A DNA stretch of 64,000 bases from Bacteroidales bacterium (GTDB lineage Bacteria > Bacteroidota > Bacteroidia > Bacteroidales > P3), in assembly GCA_009785425.1 (NCBI GenBank), contig WQWI01000001.1, forward strand, positions 1 to 64,000, written 5' to 3'. This document shows, in pieces, positions 16,954-27,500 of this stretch. The position numbers and the translations under genes were made by a program. How positions within the stretch are numbered: the first letter of the stretch is position 1; the number at the start of each line of letters is the position of its first letter. The notes under the pieces were generated by a model. That model was not told the origin of the DNA and searched no databases. It saw only the letters and a list, made by a program, of their open reading frames with translations.

Positions 16954-18644
16954 CGTTGGCGAATAATTTTCATTTTGGCTTCCAACAATGCAAGTTCTTG
17001 TTTAGCACGCAAAATTTTCTCTTCCACCTCTTTTTTCAATATATCTGCGTTTTTCGACTTGCTGAAAAATCCTAAATTATTTTCCCAAAGCAAGATGTCG
17101 TCTCGCATTTTTGCGATTTTATTTTGAAGCGAAAAAATATCCTTGTTCGACAATGCATTTGCGTCTTCCGGAGCTTGTATATTACTGAATTTTCCGGCAA
17201 ATGCAGATGTTCGGAGCTCACCCGGCATAATATTCAAACTATCCATCAATGTGCTAATCGTTTGACGAAATTCATTGTGCAATCGATCTTTCTCCCGCAA
17301 CGGAACATGTCCAATATCCATCCAACGTTTTTGAAAATCCTTGATAGCTTGCAACTGTTGAGGTTTTTCTGTATTTTCAAAAATCGCAGATTTTACTTCT
17401 TGGATTAGATCTTCTTTGAGTTTCAAGTTCTCCTTTTCTTTGCTTCGCGATTCGCTATAAAATGCGTCTTTCCTTTCAAAAAATTTGTCGCAAGCAGCAC
17501 GAAAGCGTTTCCAAACTTTTTCGGTATGTTTTTTTGCCGTAGGACCGATGGTTTTCCATTCGTTTTGCAAAGCCAAAATTTCTTTGGTGGCATTTCTAAA
17601 ATCCTCTTGTGCTGCAAGAGACTCAGCTTGAATGCAAAGATTGATTTTTCGATTCAGGTTTTCGAGTTGTTCATCTTTGACTTGTGAAAAAAACACACGC
17701 TTGCGTTCGAAAAATGTATTCAAAAACTCTTTCAAGTCACTCCAAATTTGCTCGTTTTTTGCAGTAGTAGCACGTCCGATTTGTTTCCAAAGATTGAGAA
17801 TTTCGTTAATGGTATCGTTGGCTTTATTCCACTGGCTGATGCTTTCCAACGGGCGTTCAAGCAACTCTTGTACACGTGTTAAAAGTGCTTGCTTGGCTAA
17901 ATAGTTTTGTTCGGCTTGTCCCTGCTGTGTTGCATAAAGTTCACGTCGTTTCTGATTTATTGCATCGGACGCAGTTTTGAAACGCTCCCAAACTTCCTCT
18001 TTTTTATCCATCGGAACAGGACCGATTTCTTTCCACGCATCATGGTATTCCTGCAACAACTTGAACGACCTATTGATAGAAGACTCCAAAAGCAATTCCT
18101 CCGCTTTTTCACAAAGTTCGACTTTTGCTTCCAGATTTTTTTTCAAATCTAAATCGCGCAAATCTTTGTTGATTTTGACTTTGTCGAAAAATTTCTCAAC
18201 TAAAAAATGGTAGTTTTGCCAAAGATTATTAACCTCATTTTTCGGCACAGGACCGATTTCTTTCCATTTTTCTTGAAGTTTTTTGAACTCGTCGTAAGTT
18301 GTTTTCAAACTTTCTTCCGAATCAATCAATTGTCGCAACTCCTCTAATGCTGCTTGTTTGAGCTTCAAGTTTTCTTGTTTAATGCGTTCTTCCTCTTCTC
18401 TCAAACGGCGTTTTTCGGCATTCGATTTTGCATCGTCTTCGCTTACATTTTCCGAGTTTTCATCGTCTTTTTCCTCAACTTTTTCTTCTTCTGTGTCGAT
18501 ACTTACATTTTCGTCAAGAATTATTTCCTCGTTTGAGATAGCAGTTTCTTGTGCTTCAATTTCGGCTAAATTCGACAAAACGGTTTCATGAGAAACGTTG
18601 GTTTCTCCTGTGTTTTCAGGCTGTGTGTTTAGTTCTTCGTTCAT
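16950..18644 (-). CDS. DUF349 repeat protein
   Basis: This 564-residue cytosolic protein has an acidic, disordered N-terminus (about 90 residues rich in Glu and Asp), then at least five ~75-residue DUF349 helical repeats. Each holds an L-x2-x-W-K-x-I-G-P-(V/T) signature, for example [53 protein letters not shown] and [12 protein letters not shown]. The end is a coiled coil ([16 protein letters not shown]). Such proteins are conserved in Bacteroidetes but without a known function. It is first in an operon with trmD. Confidence 0.88.
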   Translation of the reverse strand: MNEELNTQPENTGETNVSHETVLSNLAEIEAQETAISNEEIILDENVSIDTEEEKVEEKDDENSENVSEDDAKSNAEKRRLREEEERIKQENLKLKQAALEELRQLIDSEESLKTTYDEFKKLQEKWKEIGPVPKNEVNNLWQNYHFLVEKFFDKVKINKDLRDLDLKKNLEAKVELCEKAEELLLESSINRSFKLLQEYHDAWKEIGPVPMDKKEEVWERFKTASDAINQKRRELYATQQGQAEQNYLAKQALLTRVQELLERPLESISQWNKANDTINEILNLWKQIGRATTAKNEQIWSDLKEFLNTFFERKRVFFSQVKDEQLENLNRKINLCIQAESLAAQEDFRNATKEILALQNEWKTIGPTAKKHTEKVWKRFRAACDKFFERKDAFYSESRSKEKENLKLKEDLIQEVKSAIFENTEKPQQLQAIKDFQKRWMDIGHVPLREKDRLHNEFRQTISTLMDSLNIMPGELRTSAFAGKFSNIQAPEDANALSNKDIFSLQNKIAKMRDDILLWENNLGFFSKSKNADILKKEVEEKILRAKQELALLEAKMKIIRQR

Positions 18645-18697
18645 AATTCAGATGGTTATCCCTTCCGTTGAAACGGAATTTGTAGTTAGTGTACAGT

Positions 18698-19630
18698 TTA
18701 TTTGATTTTCGCTAATAAATCCGGTAAATTCCGAAGTGCGGCGAGTTCCCGCCACTTCTTTCTTGCCTCAATGGCGGGCATTCCGAAATAAGTCTTTCCG
18801 CCTTCGAGTGTTTTATCTACTGCTGATGTGGCTAAAAGAACAGCACCTTTTCCTACAACCAAATCTTTGTTCACAACGACCTGTCCCCAAATCACAACAT
18901 CGTCTTCGATTTTTGTAACGCCTGCAATCGCAGAATGCGAACCAACCAAACAATTTTTTCCGATTATCGTATCGTGTCCAATTTGCACAAAATTATCCAT
19001 TTTTGTGCCTTCGCCGATAATTGTATCGCCTGAAACGCCTTTGTCAATGCAAGTATTTGCTCCTATTTCCACACGATTTTCCACAATCACTTTTCCACTC
19101 GACAAAAACTTGCGATAACCTTCGGGCTTACGCTGAAAATAGTAAGCATCCGAGCCAATCACAGCACCCGAATGAATAATTACATCATCGCCGATTTCCG
19201 TATAATCATAAATACTCACATTGGCATGAATCACACAATTTTTCCCGATTTTGACATGATTTCCGATAAATACATTCGGCTGAATAATCGTGCCTTCGCC
19301 GATTTCCGCACTATCTGAAATCGCTTTGGAACATGGCTCAAACGGACGAAATTTTTGTGTCAGCTTATTGAAATCCGCAAACGGGTCTTCTGAAACCAAC
19401 AAGGCTTTTCCCTCCGGACAAACGACCTCCGAGCTGTTGATCAAAATCGTTGTTGCCGCTGAATTTAACGCTTTTTCGTAATATTTAGGATGGTCAACAA
19501 ACGTGATATCGCCGGCTTCAACCCGATGAATTTCGTTCATCCCTGTGATGACGAAATCGGGAGCACCAACAGCCTTAGCCCCTAAAAAATCAGCCAATTC
19601 GGCGAGTGTATAAGGTTTTGGAAATTTCAT
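18698..19630 (-). CDS. lpxD: LpxD-like UDP-3-O-acylglucosamine N-acyltransferase
   Basis: This 310-residue cytosolic enzyme has an N-terminal uridine-binding domain followed by a left-handed beta-helix of hexapeptide repeats (IGEGTIIQPNVFIGNHVKIG and on) and a short helical tail. LpxD adds a 3-hydroxyacyl chain to UDP-acyl-glucosamine in lipid A synthesis; the catalytic His probably lies in IGHDTIIG. It is slightly shorter than classical LpxD. In Bacteroidetes a second LpxD-like gene beside efp is common, so it may be that paralogue rather than the main lipid A enzyme. The start at 19630 follows the efp stop by 7 bases. Confidence 0.85.
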   Translation of the reverse strand: MKFPKPYTLAELADFLGAKAVGAPDFVITGMNEIHRVEAGDITFVDHPKYYEKALNSAATTILINSSEVVCPEGKALLVSEDPFADFNKLTQKFRPFEPCSKAISDSAEIGEGTIIQPNVFIGNHVKIGKNCVIHANVSIYDYTEIGDDVIIHSGAVIGSDAYYFQRKPEGYRKFLSSGKVIVENRVEIGANTCIDKGVSGDTIIGEGTKMDNFVQIGHDTIIGKNCLVGSHSAIAGVTKIEDDVVIWGQVVVNKDLVVGKGAVLLATSAVDKTLEGGKTYFGMPAIEARKKWRELAALRNLPDLLAKIK

Positions 19631-19637
19631 TTTCTGA

Positions 19638-20207
19638 TTATTTATCGGAAACTCGTCCGCCGTATTCACTTGTTCGTGTATCAACTTTGATACGTTCGTT
19701 CATTTCGATGAACAACGGAACTTTAACGGTTGCACCGGTATCAATCGTTGCTTCTTTTGTTGCATTTGTTGAGGTATTGCCTTTTACGGCTGGCTCCGTG
19801 TAAGTTACAACAGCTTCGATGTAAGCGGGAAGTTCGCACAAAAGCGGAGTTTCTGTTTCGGCATGAACGGTAATCTCAACGTTAGAGCCGTCTTTAAGAA
19901 ATTGCGGTGCGTTGATTTGATTTTCTTGAATGATGATTTGTTCAAACGTTTCGTTGTGCATAAACGTGTAGCCCATATCGTCTTTGTATAAAAACTGGTG
20001 AGGGCGACGTTCTACACGTGCGGTTTCTACACGCACTCCTGCAGTAAAAGTGTTTTCCAAAACACGTCCATCGCGAAGATTTTTAAGTTTTGTTCGTACG
20101 AAAGCCGGACCTTTTCCGGGTTTTACGTGTTGAAACTCTACAATTTGCCAAAGTCCGTTGTTAAAATCCAAACATAAACCGTTTTTGAAATCTGCTGTTG
20201 TTGCCAT
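19638..20207 (-). CDS. efp: Elongation factor P
   Basis: EF-P rescues ribosomes stalled at polyproline stretches. The 189-residue protein begins [11 protein letters not shown] and has the loop [14 protein letters not shown] whose Lys contacts the peptidyl-transferase centre, the [11 protein letters not shown] segment, [12 protein letters not shown] and the C-terminal [13 protein letters not shown] signature. The ATG at 20207 is used because it fits the usual N-terminus; a start 7 codons upstream is possible. The promoter element TATCTTTG lies at 20240-20247. It forms an operon with the LpxD-like gene. Confidence 0.96.
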   Translation of the reverse strand: MATTADFKNGLCLDFNNGLWQIVEFQHVKPGKGPAFVRTKLKNLRDGRVLENTFTAGVRVETARVERRPHQFLYKDDMGYTFMHNETFEQIIIQENQINAPQFLKDGSNVEITVHAETETPLLCELPAYIEAVVTYTEPAVKGNTSTNATKEATIDTGATVKVPLFIEMNERIKVDTRTSEYGGRVSDK

Positions 20208-20239
20208 AAGTATTTTATCTGTTTTCAAGTTTTGAATTG

Positions 20240-20247
20240 CAAAGATA
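20240..20247 (-). promoter_or_regulatory. -7 promoter element (TATCTTTG) for efp
   Basis: Minus-strand TATCTTTG lies 32 bases before the ATG at 20207. The -33 position reads GCAA-like bases and is weak. Confidence 0.65.
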
Positions 20248-20261
20248 CGAAAAAAAACGAA

Positions 20262-21491
20262 TTATTTTGCAATTTTCCCACGCAAAATCACCGTTTCCAC
20301 CTTATTATTTCCATAAGAATACGGCATAAATTCGTAATTCGGAATGGGTTTTGTGATGAAAACATTCGCAATTTTTCCTTTGGCAATACTTCCGAGTTGA
20401 TCGCTCAAACCCATGGCGTATGCTGTGTTTATTGTCGTTGCATTTATCACTTCTTCGGGTAACATGCGATATTTGATGCAACCCAACGATTGAATCAACT
20501 GCATGTTCCCGGAAGGGGAAGAACCCGGATTGAAGTCGCTTGCCAACGCCACAGGCAAGCCTGCTTCCATCATTTTACGAACAGGCGAAAGCGGCAAATT
20601 CAAAAAGAACGCAGCACCGGGCAAAACTGTTGGCATCGTTTCCGAATTTAGCAAACACTCAATTTCTTCATCGCCAACGTATTCCAAGTGATCAACAGAT
20701 AGCGCATTGTATTTTACGCCAACTTGAATACCTCCGGAAAAGTCCAATTCATTGGCATGAATTTTTGGACGTAAACCGTACTTTGCAGCCGCATTCAAAA
20801 TTTTGTCGGTTTCTTCAACCGTAAAAAAACCTTTGTCGCAAAATACATCTACGAAGTCTGCTAAATTTTCCTCTGCGACACGTGGCAACATTTCGTTGAT
20901 GACCAGATTCACATATTCGCCTTGACGACCACGATATTCCGTTGCAACAGCATGAGCGCCCAAAAAATTCGACTTAATGGAAACCGGTGTCAATTCTTTC
21001 AAACGGCGAATCACACGCAGCATTTTTAATTCGCCTTCGACAGACAAACCATAACCGCTTTTGATTTCGATTGCACCTGTTCCATAAGCAATCATTTCGT
21101 TGATGCGAGTCATTGCCGATTCGATTAATTCTTCTTCGGATGCGGCTTGCAGACGTTTTGCAGAATTTAAAATTCCACCGCCTTGTTTGGCAATTTCTTC
21201 GTAGGAAAGTCCTTTGATTTTGTTGATATATTCCAATTCGCGGCTTCCTGCGTACACAATATGTGTGTGTGAGTCGCAAAACGTTGGAAAAACCAAGCGA
21301 TCTGTGGCATCAATTACTTCGCCAAAAAATTCGGGACAGTTGTCCATAGTTCCAAAATCTGCAATTTTTTCGTCTTTGATGAGTAAAAAAGCGTTGTCGA
21401 TGGCCTCTATTTTCGCCATGTCCTTGCCCTTTACACAGGCTTTAGGACAGTGTTCGACTTGCACTAATTGTTTGATGTTTCTGACTAACAT
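20262..21491 (-). CDS. hutI: Imidazolonepropionase
   Basis: Hydrolyses imidazolone propionate to formiminoglutamate in histidine breakdown. The 409-residue amidohydrolase has FCDSHTHIVYAGSRELEY (two metal His), FLGAHAVATEYRG, KIHANELDFSGG (His and Glu) and ALASDFNPGSSPS with the catalytic Asp, all typical of HutI. The ATG at 21491 was selected; longer readings run into the dnaB promoter region. No other hut gene is in the window. It is transcribed divergently from dnaB. Confidence 0.95.
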   Translation of the reverse strand: MLVRNIKQLVQVEHCPKACVKGKDMAKIEAIDNAFLLIKDEKIADFGTMDNCPEFFGEVIDATDRLVFPTFCDSHTHIVYAGSRELEYINKIKGLSYEEIAKQGGGILNSAKRLQAASEEELIESAMTRINEMIAYGTGAIEIKSGYGLSVEGELKMLRVIRRLKELTPVSIKSNFLGAHAVATEYRGRQGEYVNLVINEMLPRVAEENLADFVDVFCDKGFFTVEETDKILNAAAKYGLRPKIHANELDFSGGIQVGVKYNALSVDHLEYVGDEEIECLLNSETMPTVLPGAAFFLNLPLSPVRKMMEAGLPVALASDFNPGSSPSGNMQLIQSLGCIKYRMLPEEVINATTINTAYAMGLSDQLGSIAKGKIANVFITKPIPNYEFMPYSYGNNKVETVILRGKIAK

Positions 21492-21585
21492 AATCGTATT
21501 TTCTGAATTTGCTACAAAAATACGACTTTTTACCCTTTTCTGCAAAAAAGTTATTAACAATTTCAAAAAGTCTGTTAATAATTCG

Positions 21586-21593
21586 TATCTTTG
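21586..21593 (+). promoter_or_regulatory. -7 promoter element (TATCTTTG) directly before the dnaB ATG
   Basis: Only four bases separate the element from the ATG at 21598, so transcription should begin at or within a base or two of the start codon, which gives a leaderless message. Confidence 0.7.
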
Positions 21594-21597
21594 CACT

Positions 21598-23148
21598 ATG
21601 GAAATTATTAACGCAAACACGAGACGAACGACGGGAAAATATATCCGTACAACGCAACCGCAAGCCTTTATCGAACAAGGAAAGCTACCACCTCAGGCGC
21701 TGGATATGGAAGCCGCTGTTTTGGGTGCTTTGATGCTCGAACAGGATGCAGCTACTAATGCAATAGACATTGTAAAACCCGATTATTTCTATAAACCCGA
21801 AAACCGCACAATCTTTGAAGCGATTTCCAAGCTTTTCAACGAATCGCAACCGATTGATATTTTAACGGTTACGAACAAACTGCGTGAGCTGGGAAAACTT
21901 GAAGAAGTCGGAGGTGCTTACTACATTTCGCAGTTGACTAATCGCGTTGCATCAACGGCAAACACGGAGACTTACGCACGAATTGTCGAGCAGAACTACA
22001 TCAAACGAGAGTTGATTCGAATTTCGGCAGATATTACAAGAAATGCATACGATGAAACTGTCGATGTGATTGATACATTGGATAGTGCCGAAACAGACTT
22101 GCTGGCAATTGGCGAACAAAGTTTTAAAACCAACTATTCGGACATGGGAACGCTTGTGCGTAATGCGATTGAAGAAATTTCGTTCGCAAAATCACACGAA
22201 GAGGGGATTAGTGCAAATGCGGTTCCTTCCGGTTTTACTGCATTAGATCGAATCACGAATGGATTTCACCGATCGACTTTGATTATTTTGGCGGCACGTC
22301 CTGCAATGGGAAAAACAGCGTTTGCCTTGTCCATGGCGAGAGATATAGCAGTTAGGCAGGGAAAAGCCATCGCATTTTTCTCGCTGGAAATGTCGGATAT
22401 GGAATTGGTAACACGTTTGATTTCGAGTGAAGCCGGCTTAAATGCACAAAAACTTAAAACCGGAAATTTGCAAGATTACGAATGGACACAGCTCATGACC
22501 AAAACAGATGGATTATCGAAAGCTCCCATATTTATTGATGATTCCGCAGCTTTGAACATGTTTGAGTTGCGTGCAAAATGTCGTCGTTTGAAACAAAAAC
22601 ACGACATTCAAATGGTATTTGTAGATTACTTGCAGTTAATGCAGGGAAGTTCGGATACACGCGGCAATCGTGAGCAGGAAATCAGTAAAATTTCACGACA
22701 ACTGAAAGCGCTGGCAAAAGAATTAAAAATTCCGGTATTGGCTATGTCGCAGTTGAGTCGTGCGGTGGAGACCCGTGGAAACAGTAAAAAACCTCAACTG
22801 TCCGACCTTCGTGAATCCGGTGCAATTGAGCAGGATGCAGACATTGTAATGTTTATTCATCGTCCGGAATATTACGGTGTAAACGAGGATGAGAGTGGAA
22901 ATTCTATGCTCGGAATGGCGGACATTTTGGTGGAAAAGCATCGTAGTGGTCCAACGGGAACAGCACGTTTGAGGTTTATCAAAGAATTTGCTAAATTTGC
23001 CAATCCCGATTATACGGATACAATGGTGGGAACATTTTCACAAAGTGACACAATCTCCGCAAACACTGCGTTTGAAGGCAACTCGTTTATCACAATGCAA
23101 TCCAGTTTGAACAACATGCCGGAAGATGACAATGAAACTCCGTTTTAG
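21598..23148 (+). CDS. dnaB: Replicative DNA helicase
   Basis: DnaB is the hexameric helicase that unwinds the replication fork. The 516-residue protein has the N-terminal DnaG-interacting domain (PPQALDMEAAVLGALML), a linker, then the RecA-like core with Walker A (AARPAMGKTAFAL), Walker B (MVFVDYLQLM) and the arginine-finger segment KHRSGPTGTARLRF. The start is at 21598, immediately after a -7 element, so the mRNA is probably leaderless. A longer plus-strand reading into hutI is a shadow. Confidence 0.97.
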   Translation: MEIINANTRRTTGKYIRTTQPQAFIEQGKLPPQALDMEAAVLGALMLEQDAATNAIDIVKPDYFYKPENRTIFEAISKLFNESQPIDILTVTNKLRELGKLEEVGGAYYISQLTNRVASTANTETYARIVEQNYIKRELIRISADITRNAYDETVDVIDTLDSAETDLLAIGEQSFKTNYSDMGTLVRNAIEEISFAKSHEEGISANAVPSGFTALDRITNGFHRSTLIILAARPAMGKTAFALSMARDIAVRQGKAIAFFSLEMSDMELVTRLISSEAGLNAQKLKTGNLQDYEWTQLMTKTDGLSKAPIFIDDSAALNMFELRAKCRRLKQKHDIQMVFVDYLQLMQGSSDTRGNREQEISKISRQLKALAKELKIPVLAMSQLSRAVETRGNSKKPQLSDLRESGAIEQDADIVMFIHRPEYYGVNEDESGNSMLGMADILVEKHRSGPTGTARLRFIKEFAKFANPDYTDTMVGTFSQSDTISANTAFEGNSFITMQSSLNNMPEDDNETPF

Positions 23149-23182
23149 TCGATACACTGACAAAAAAGTAGTATAAAATATA

Positions 23183-26131
23183 ATGCAAATCAAAGAAAAA
23201 GCCCTCAAAACAATCAAATCCCTTGTTCAGCGTTTCGATGAGCAGAAAGAGTTCTATCAAAATAAGGACTACAACGAAACGCAAACTCGGCGTGATTTTA
23301 TTGATCCGTTTTGGAAGGCACTCGGGTGGGACATTGACAACGAACAGGGTTATGCGGAAAGTTACAGAGAAGTTATTCACGAAGATCGTATCAAAATTGG
23401 TGGAGCAACCAAAGCTCCCGATTACTCGTTCCGACTTCCGGGCGGAAAGCGATTGTTTTTTCTTGAAGCGAAAAAACCAAGCGTAGCCATCAAAGACGAT
23501 GCTGTTCCGGCATATCAAATTCGCCGTTACGGTTGGAGTGCGAAAATGCCGATTAGCGTAATTACCGATTTTGAAGAATTTGCAATTTACGATTGTTCCA
23601 ATAAACCTAAACCAACCGACAAAGCAAGCGTTGGGCGAATAAAATATCTGACCTATTCCGACTACATCACTGAATTTGATTTTATTTGGGACACGTTTAG
23701 CAAAGAGCGTGTTCTGAAAGGCAGTTTCGACAAATATATTCAGAGCGACAAAAACAAAAAAGGAACGACTACCGTTGATAAAGAATTTTTGGACTCTCTC
23801 GACAAATGGCGTGTTGAACTTGCCCGAAACATTGCACTTCGCAACAATGTGAGCGAGGACGAACTGAATTTTTTGGTGCAAACCACGATTGACCGCATTA
23901 TTTTTCTTAGAATTGCCGAAGATAGGGGCGTTGAACCTTACGAAGCATTGAGAAACGCTATCAATTCGGGCGATTTTTACTGCAATTTACTCATCAATTT
24001 TCACACAGCCGACCAAAAATACAATTCCGGATTGTTTGATTTCCGTAAGGATAAACTGAGCGAGAAAATTCAAATTGATAACAAAGTTATCAAGAGCATT
24101 ATTGACGAATTGTATTACCCGAAATGTCCGTATGAATTTTCGGTTTTATCGGTTGAAATTTTGGGAAGTGCTTACGAACAATTTTTGGGCAAAACGATTT
24201 CGCTTTCAAAAGGCGGTCGTGCTACGATTGATGAAAAGCCCGAAGTACGCAAGTCTGGCGGAGTTTATTACACTCCGCAATATATTGTTGATTACATCGT
24301 AGAATATACCGTTGGAAAATTGATAAAAGGCAAAACGCCGAAAGAAGTTAGCAAAATCAAAATTGTTGATCCGGCTTGTGGAAGTGGAAGTTTTTTGATT
24401 GGTGCGTATCAATATCTGTTGAATTGGCACAAAGATTTTTATTCCGAAAACGGCAAGCTGAGCAAAGGCGGTAAAAACAACCCTTTGACACCAATGGGCG
24501 AATTGACCACCGCCAAAAAGAAAGAAATTTTACTCAACAACATTTTTGGTGTAGACTTGGACAGCAATGCCGTTGAAGTAACCAAACTTTCGCTTTTGCT
24601 CAAATGTATGGAAGGCGAAACCAAAGAGAGCATCGAGGCACAGTCCAAACTTTTTCATGACCGCATTTTGCCAACTTTGGACGATAATATCAAAAGCGGA
24701 AACAGTTTGATAGATCTTGATTACTACGACGGCGAATTGGATTTTGGCGACGAACGAAAAGTAAAACCGTTTTCGTGGCAAAAGGCTTTTCCGGAAGTGT
24801 TTAACAGAGATGTGCCGGAAGATAAGCGATCGTTCTACAAGGAGCAATATCAGAAAGTAAAAAAGAATTACGAATATGCTGAAAGTTTGATTGCACAAGC
24901 CGATACTTTAGAAGATTCCGGATTTTACAAAAAGCGTAATTCGGGATTTGATGTTGTGATTGGAAATCCGCCATACGTGAAGGTTTCCGACAAAAAGATT
25001 TTTGATTACTTCAACAATAAGTTTACTCATCAAGATTATCAACAGGATTTGTATTTGCTGTTTTTAGAGCAATACAAAAAGTTGTTGGTTTCGGGTGGTA
25101 TGCTTGGTGTTATTATTCCAAACACGTGGTTGTTAAGCATCAAATTTAGAAACATCAGAAAATATCTCACTACGGAGTATTTTTGGCATAAAATAATGCA
25201 CATAAAAGAGTACGTTTTTAAAGCCGTAGTTGATACACACGTGTTGATATTTGAGAAAAACAATCGCATAAAAAATTACGAAACAGAAATTGATGTCTTT
25301 GAAAAAGGCGAGATAAAACACCACCAATTTATTGACCAAAGCACGTTGCCGGACAATGGTGATGTGATAAACATTTTATCAAGCGAAAAAGAAAAAGTGT
25401 TGTTTGAGAAAATCAAGCGAAAATCTATTCAAATATCCGATATTTGTGAAACGTATTCTGGGATTACTTTGTTTGAGAAAGGGAAAGGAAATCCGCCACA
25501 AACAGCGGAAATAATGAGAGTAAAGCCTTATGTGTCTGAGAAAAAAAGTAAGCCAGCAGGTAAAGCTTGGTTACCACTTATGAGGGGAAGTTTGATGAAT
25601 AAATATGTAAATTTGTGGGACAATAATTATTGGGTCAAATATGGTGAATGGCTTGCAGCACCACGCAATCCGGAAATTTTCAAAGCCAAAGAAAAAGTTA
25701 TTGTACGTCAAACCAGCGACAGAATTATCGCTACTATAATTGGGGCAAACATTATTTGTCGTAAAAATTTACATATTGTTATTTCCAGTGAAATTAATCA
25801 TAAATTTTTGTTGGGCATACTCAACTCAAAACTTACAGACTTTTATTATTATCAAATAAATCCCGAAAGAGGCGAAGCTCTTGCCGAAGTGAAGAAACAA
25901 CACGTTGAACAATTACCAATTCCTGAAAATATTTCAAAAGAACAGCAAAAAGAAATCATAAAACATGTTGATCAACTTTTAAAACTCAACAGAGATTTGC
26001 AGGAGGCAACTGTTCCGAATCGTATTGAACAAATCAAGTCGAGAATTGAACACAGCGAGGATAAGATAAATGAAATCGTTTATGCATTGTATGGCTTAAC
26101 GGATCCTGAAATTAAGATTGTTGAAAAATAA
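23183..26131 (+). CDS. Type IIG restriction-modification enzyme (fused nuclease, methyltransferase and specificity domains)
   Basis: This 982-residue protein combines DNA cleavage and adenine methylation. The N-terminus is a PD-(D/E)xK nuclease: Asp in KAPDYSF (~78) and FLEAKKP (~93-99). Motif I of the methyltransferase is VDPACGSGSFLIGA (~394-407), followed by DLDSNAVEVTKLSLLL. Motif IV is GNPPYVKVS (~592-600), which marks N6-adenine methylation. The C-terminal ~350 residues form a TaqI-like target recognition domain ending in helices (LLKLNRDLQEATVPNRIEQIK). The gene follows dnaB by 34 bases and precedes another defence gene by 14. No separate methylase or specificity gene is present, as expected for type IIG. 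Confidence 0.9.
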   Translation: MQIKEKALKTIKSLVQRFDEQKEFYQNKDYNETQTRRDFIDPFWKALGWDIDNEQGYAESYREVIHEDRIKIGGATKAPDYSFRLPGGKRLFFLEAKKPSVAIKDDAVPAYQIRRYGWSAKMPISVITDFEEFAIYDCSNKPKPTDKASVGRIKYLTYSDYITEFDFIWDTFSKERVLKGSFDKYIQSDKNKKGTTTVDKEFLDSLDKWRVELARNIALRNNVSEDELNFLVQTTIDRIIFLRIAEDRGVEPYEALRNAINSGDFYCNLLINFHTADQKYNSGLFDFRKDKLSEKIQIDNKVIKSIIDELYYPKCPYEFSVLSVEILGSAYEQFLGKTISLSKGGRATIDEKPEVRKSGGVYYTPQYIVDYIVEYTVGKLIKGKTPKEVSKIKIVDPACGSGSFLIGAYQYLLNWHKDFYSENGKLSKGGKNNPLTPMGELTTAKKKEILLNNIFGVDLDSNAVEVTKLSLLLKCMEGETKESIEAQSKLFHDRILPTLDDNIKSGNSLIDLDYYDGELDFGDERKVKPFSWQKAFPEVFNRDVPEDKRSFYKEQYQKVKKNYEYAESLIAQADTLEDSGFYKKRNSGFDVVIGNPPYVKVSDKKIFDYFNNKFTHQDYQQDLYLLFLEQYKKLLVSGGMLGVIIPNTWLLSIKFRNIRKYLTTEYFWHKIMHIKEYVFKAVVDTHVLIFEKNNRIKNYETEIDVFEKGEIKHHQFIDQSTLPDNGDVINILSSEKEKVLFEKIKRKSIQISDICETYSGITLFEKGKGNPPQTAEIMRVKPYVSEKKSKPAGKAWLPLMRGSLMNKYVNLWDNNYWVKYGEWLAAPRNPEIFKAKEKVIVRQTSDRIIATIIGANIICRKNLHIVISSEINHKFLLGILNSKLTDFYYYQINPERGEALAEVKKQHVEQLPIPENISKEQQKEIIKHVDQLLKLNRDLQEATVPNRIEQIKSRIEHSEDKINEIVYALYGLTDPEIKIVEK

Positions 26132-26145
26132 TGTGAATATACAAA

Positions 26146-27375
26146 ATGGCAAACAAAACAAATACAGTGGCAAAGGGTGATGCTTTTGAAAATAGAGTGT
26201 TTGTTAAGATTAAAGAATTAGTAGAGTTAGGCTATTTTGGTATTAACTCAGAACGCAGTTTTGTATATCAAAAAAAAGCATATAATGCAAAAAGTGGGAG
26301 AAAAATTATTTTTGATATTGTTATTGAAACTTATATGCCTAATGCAACAGAGCCTTTCTTGTTGACGTTGATAGAATGCAAAGACTATAATAATTCTATC
26401 TCTGTCGAAAAAATCAGCAAATTAGCGTATGATATTAGTGATGTTGGTGGACACAAAGGAATTTTTATCACAACAAGCAAATTTCAGAAAGGTGCTTTGA
26501 ATGTTGCAAGAGCAGAAAAAATTGGACTTGCTGTAATGAATGATACAAATGACCTTGCATGGAAAGTTCAGCGAATCGGGAAACGCCATTATCAGATAAG
26601 GCAAGAAATAGAAGACTACATTTCCGATGCAGAAAATATGAATAAATACCCATTTCTTGCGGTATCAGGGTATTCTTACTACACCTCTTTGATTGATTTT
26701 GTTTCGGAGATAGTAGAACAAGAATTAAAACTACCTTTTAGTATTCCTTATCTCACACCGGAAGAAATAGAAGCAATCATTTCAAACACGTTTAAGCAAA
26801 AAAACAGAAATGATTTACGATATCGTATGAAAACAGAAGAACTTGTTGATTTTGCAAAAAATAAACTGAAAGTTAATCTGATTTTTGATAATGTATTAGA
26901 AGACGAAATAGGTCATTGTGACTTCCAGAATAATACAATATCAATCAGTAATACAATGTCTTATGGTTCTTCGAGATGGAGGTTTACTTTTGCACATGAA
27001 ATAGGACACTATATATTACATCGTTATTTGTATGAAAAATACGGTGTTTCTATGGCAAATGATGACGAATCAAACATTGCCCTCAGTGGGCTGAGCGATA
27101 ATTTAACTAAGCGATTAGAAATACAAGCCAATATATTTGCAACAAAAATATTAATTCCGGATGAAGCCCTTAAAGTAAACTACTACCTATTACACCAAGA
27201 AGAACTAGCTTTACCAAGATATCCGCAATTATATGTAGATAGACAACCTTGTAATATTGACGACTACTACTATATAACAGGAAAAATTGCAAATCATTTT
27301 AATGTTTCACGAGAGGTTGTAAAAAACAAACTCTTGGAATTTGGCTATTTGGTACAAAAGAATCCTGCAATTTAA
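26146..27375 (+). CDS. Mrr-like nuclease fused to an ImmA/IrrE metallopeptidase
   Basis: This 409-residue protein has two recognisable parts. Residues ~10-140 form an Mrr-type restriction fold: IFDIVIE supplies an Asp, LIECKDYNN (~74-82) the E-x-K, and GGHKGIFITTSKFQKGA follows as in Mrr_cat domains. Residues ~225-400 are an ImmA/IrrE zinc peptidase: FAHEIGHYILH (~282-292, HExxH) and EIQANIFATKILIP with the third ligand region. ImmA peptidases cleave repressors. It directly follows the type IIG gene, so it may control or reinforce that system. It is AT-richer than its neighbours, which suggests transfer. The fusion itself is the unusual point. Confidence 0.8.
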   Translation: MANKTNTVAKGDAFENRVFVKIKELVELGYFGINSERSFVYQKKAYNAKSGRKIIFDIVIETYMPNATEPFLLTLIECKDYNNSISVEKISKLAYDISDVGGHKGIFITTSKFQKGALNVARAEKIGLAVMNDTNDLAWKVQRIGKRHYQIRQEIEDYISDAENMNKYPFLAVSGYSYYTSLIDFVSEIVEQELKLPFSIPYLTPEEIEAIISNTFKQKNRNDLRYRMKTEELVDFAKNKLKVNLIFDNVLEDEIGHCDFQNNTISISNTMSYGSSRWRFTFAHEIGHYILHRYLYEKYGVSMANDDESNIALSGLSDNLTKRLEIQANIFATKILIPDEALKVNYYLLHQEELALPRYPQLYVDRQPCNIDDYYYITGKIANHFNVSREVVKNKLLEFGYLVQKNPAI

Positions 27376-27484
27376 AACCTGCGAAACGTAAAAAAACACG
27401 AACAAAGTGAGTGCCTTATCGCTGAAATTGCCAAAACGGAGTTTTTGGTCATAAAAAAAATGAACATTAATAAAAATAAATCCG

Positions 27485-27492
27485 TACCTTTG
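27485..27492 (+). promoter_or_regulatory. -7 promoter element (TACCTTTG) for the 1033-residue permease
   Basis: It lies 8 bases before the ATG at 27501, which gives a leader of about 4 bases. Upstream, CCAAAA/TTTTTGG (about 27431-27448) followed by A-rich DNA may end the preceding operon. Confidence 0.65.
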
Positions 27493-27500
27493 CAAAAACA

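Noticed and set aside
21214..21597. Upstream extension of dnaB by 128 codons
   Set aside because: The added part lies antisense to hutI and before the promoter; the DnaB N-terminus starts properly at 21598.
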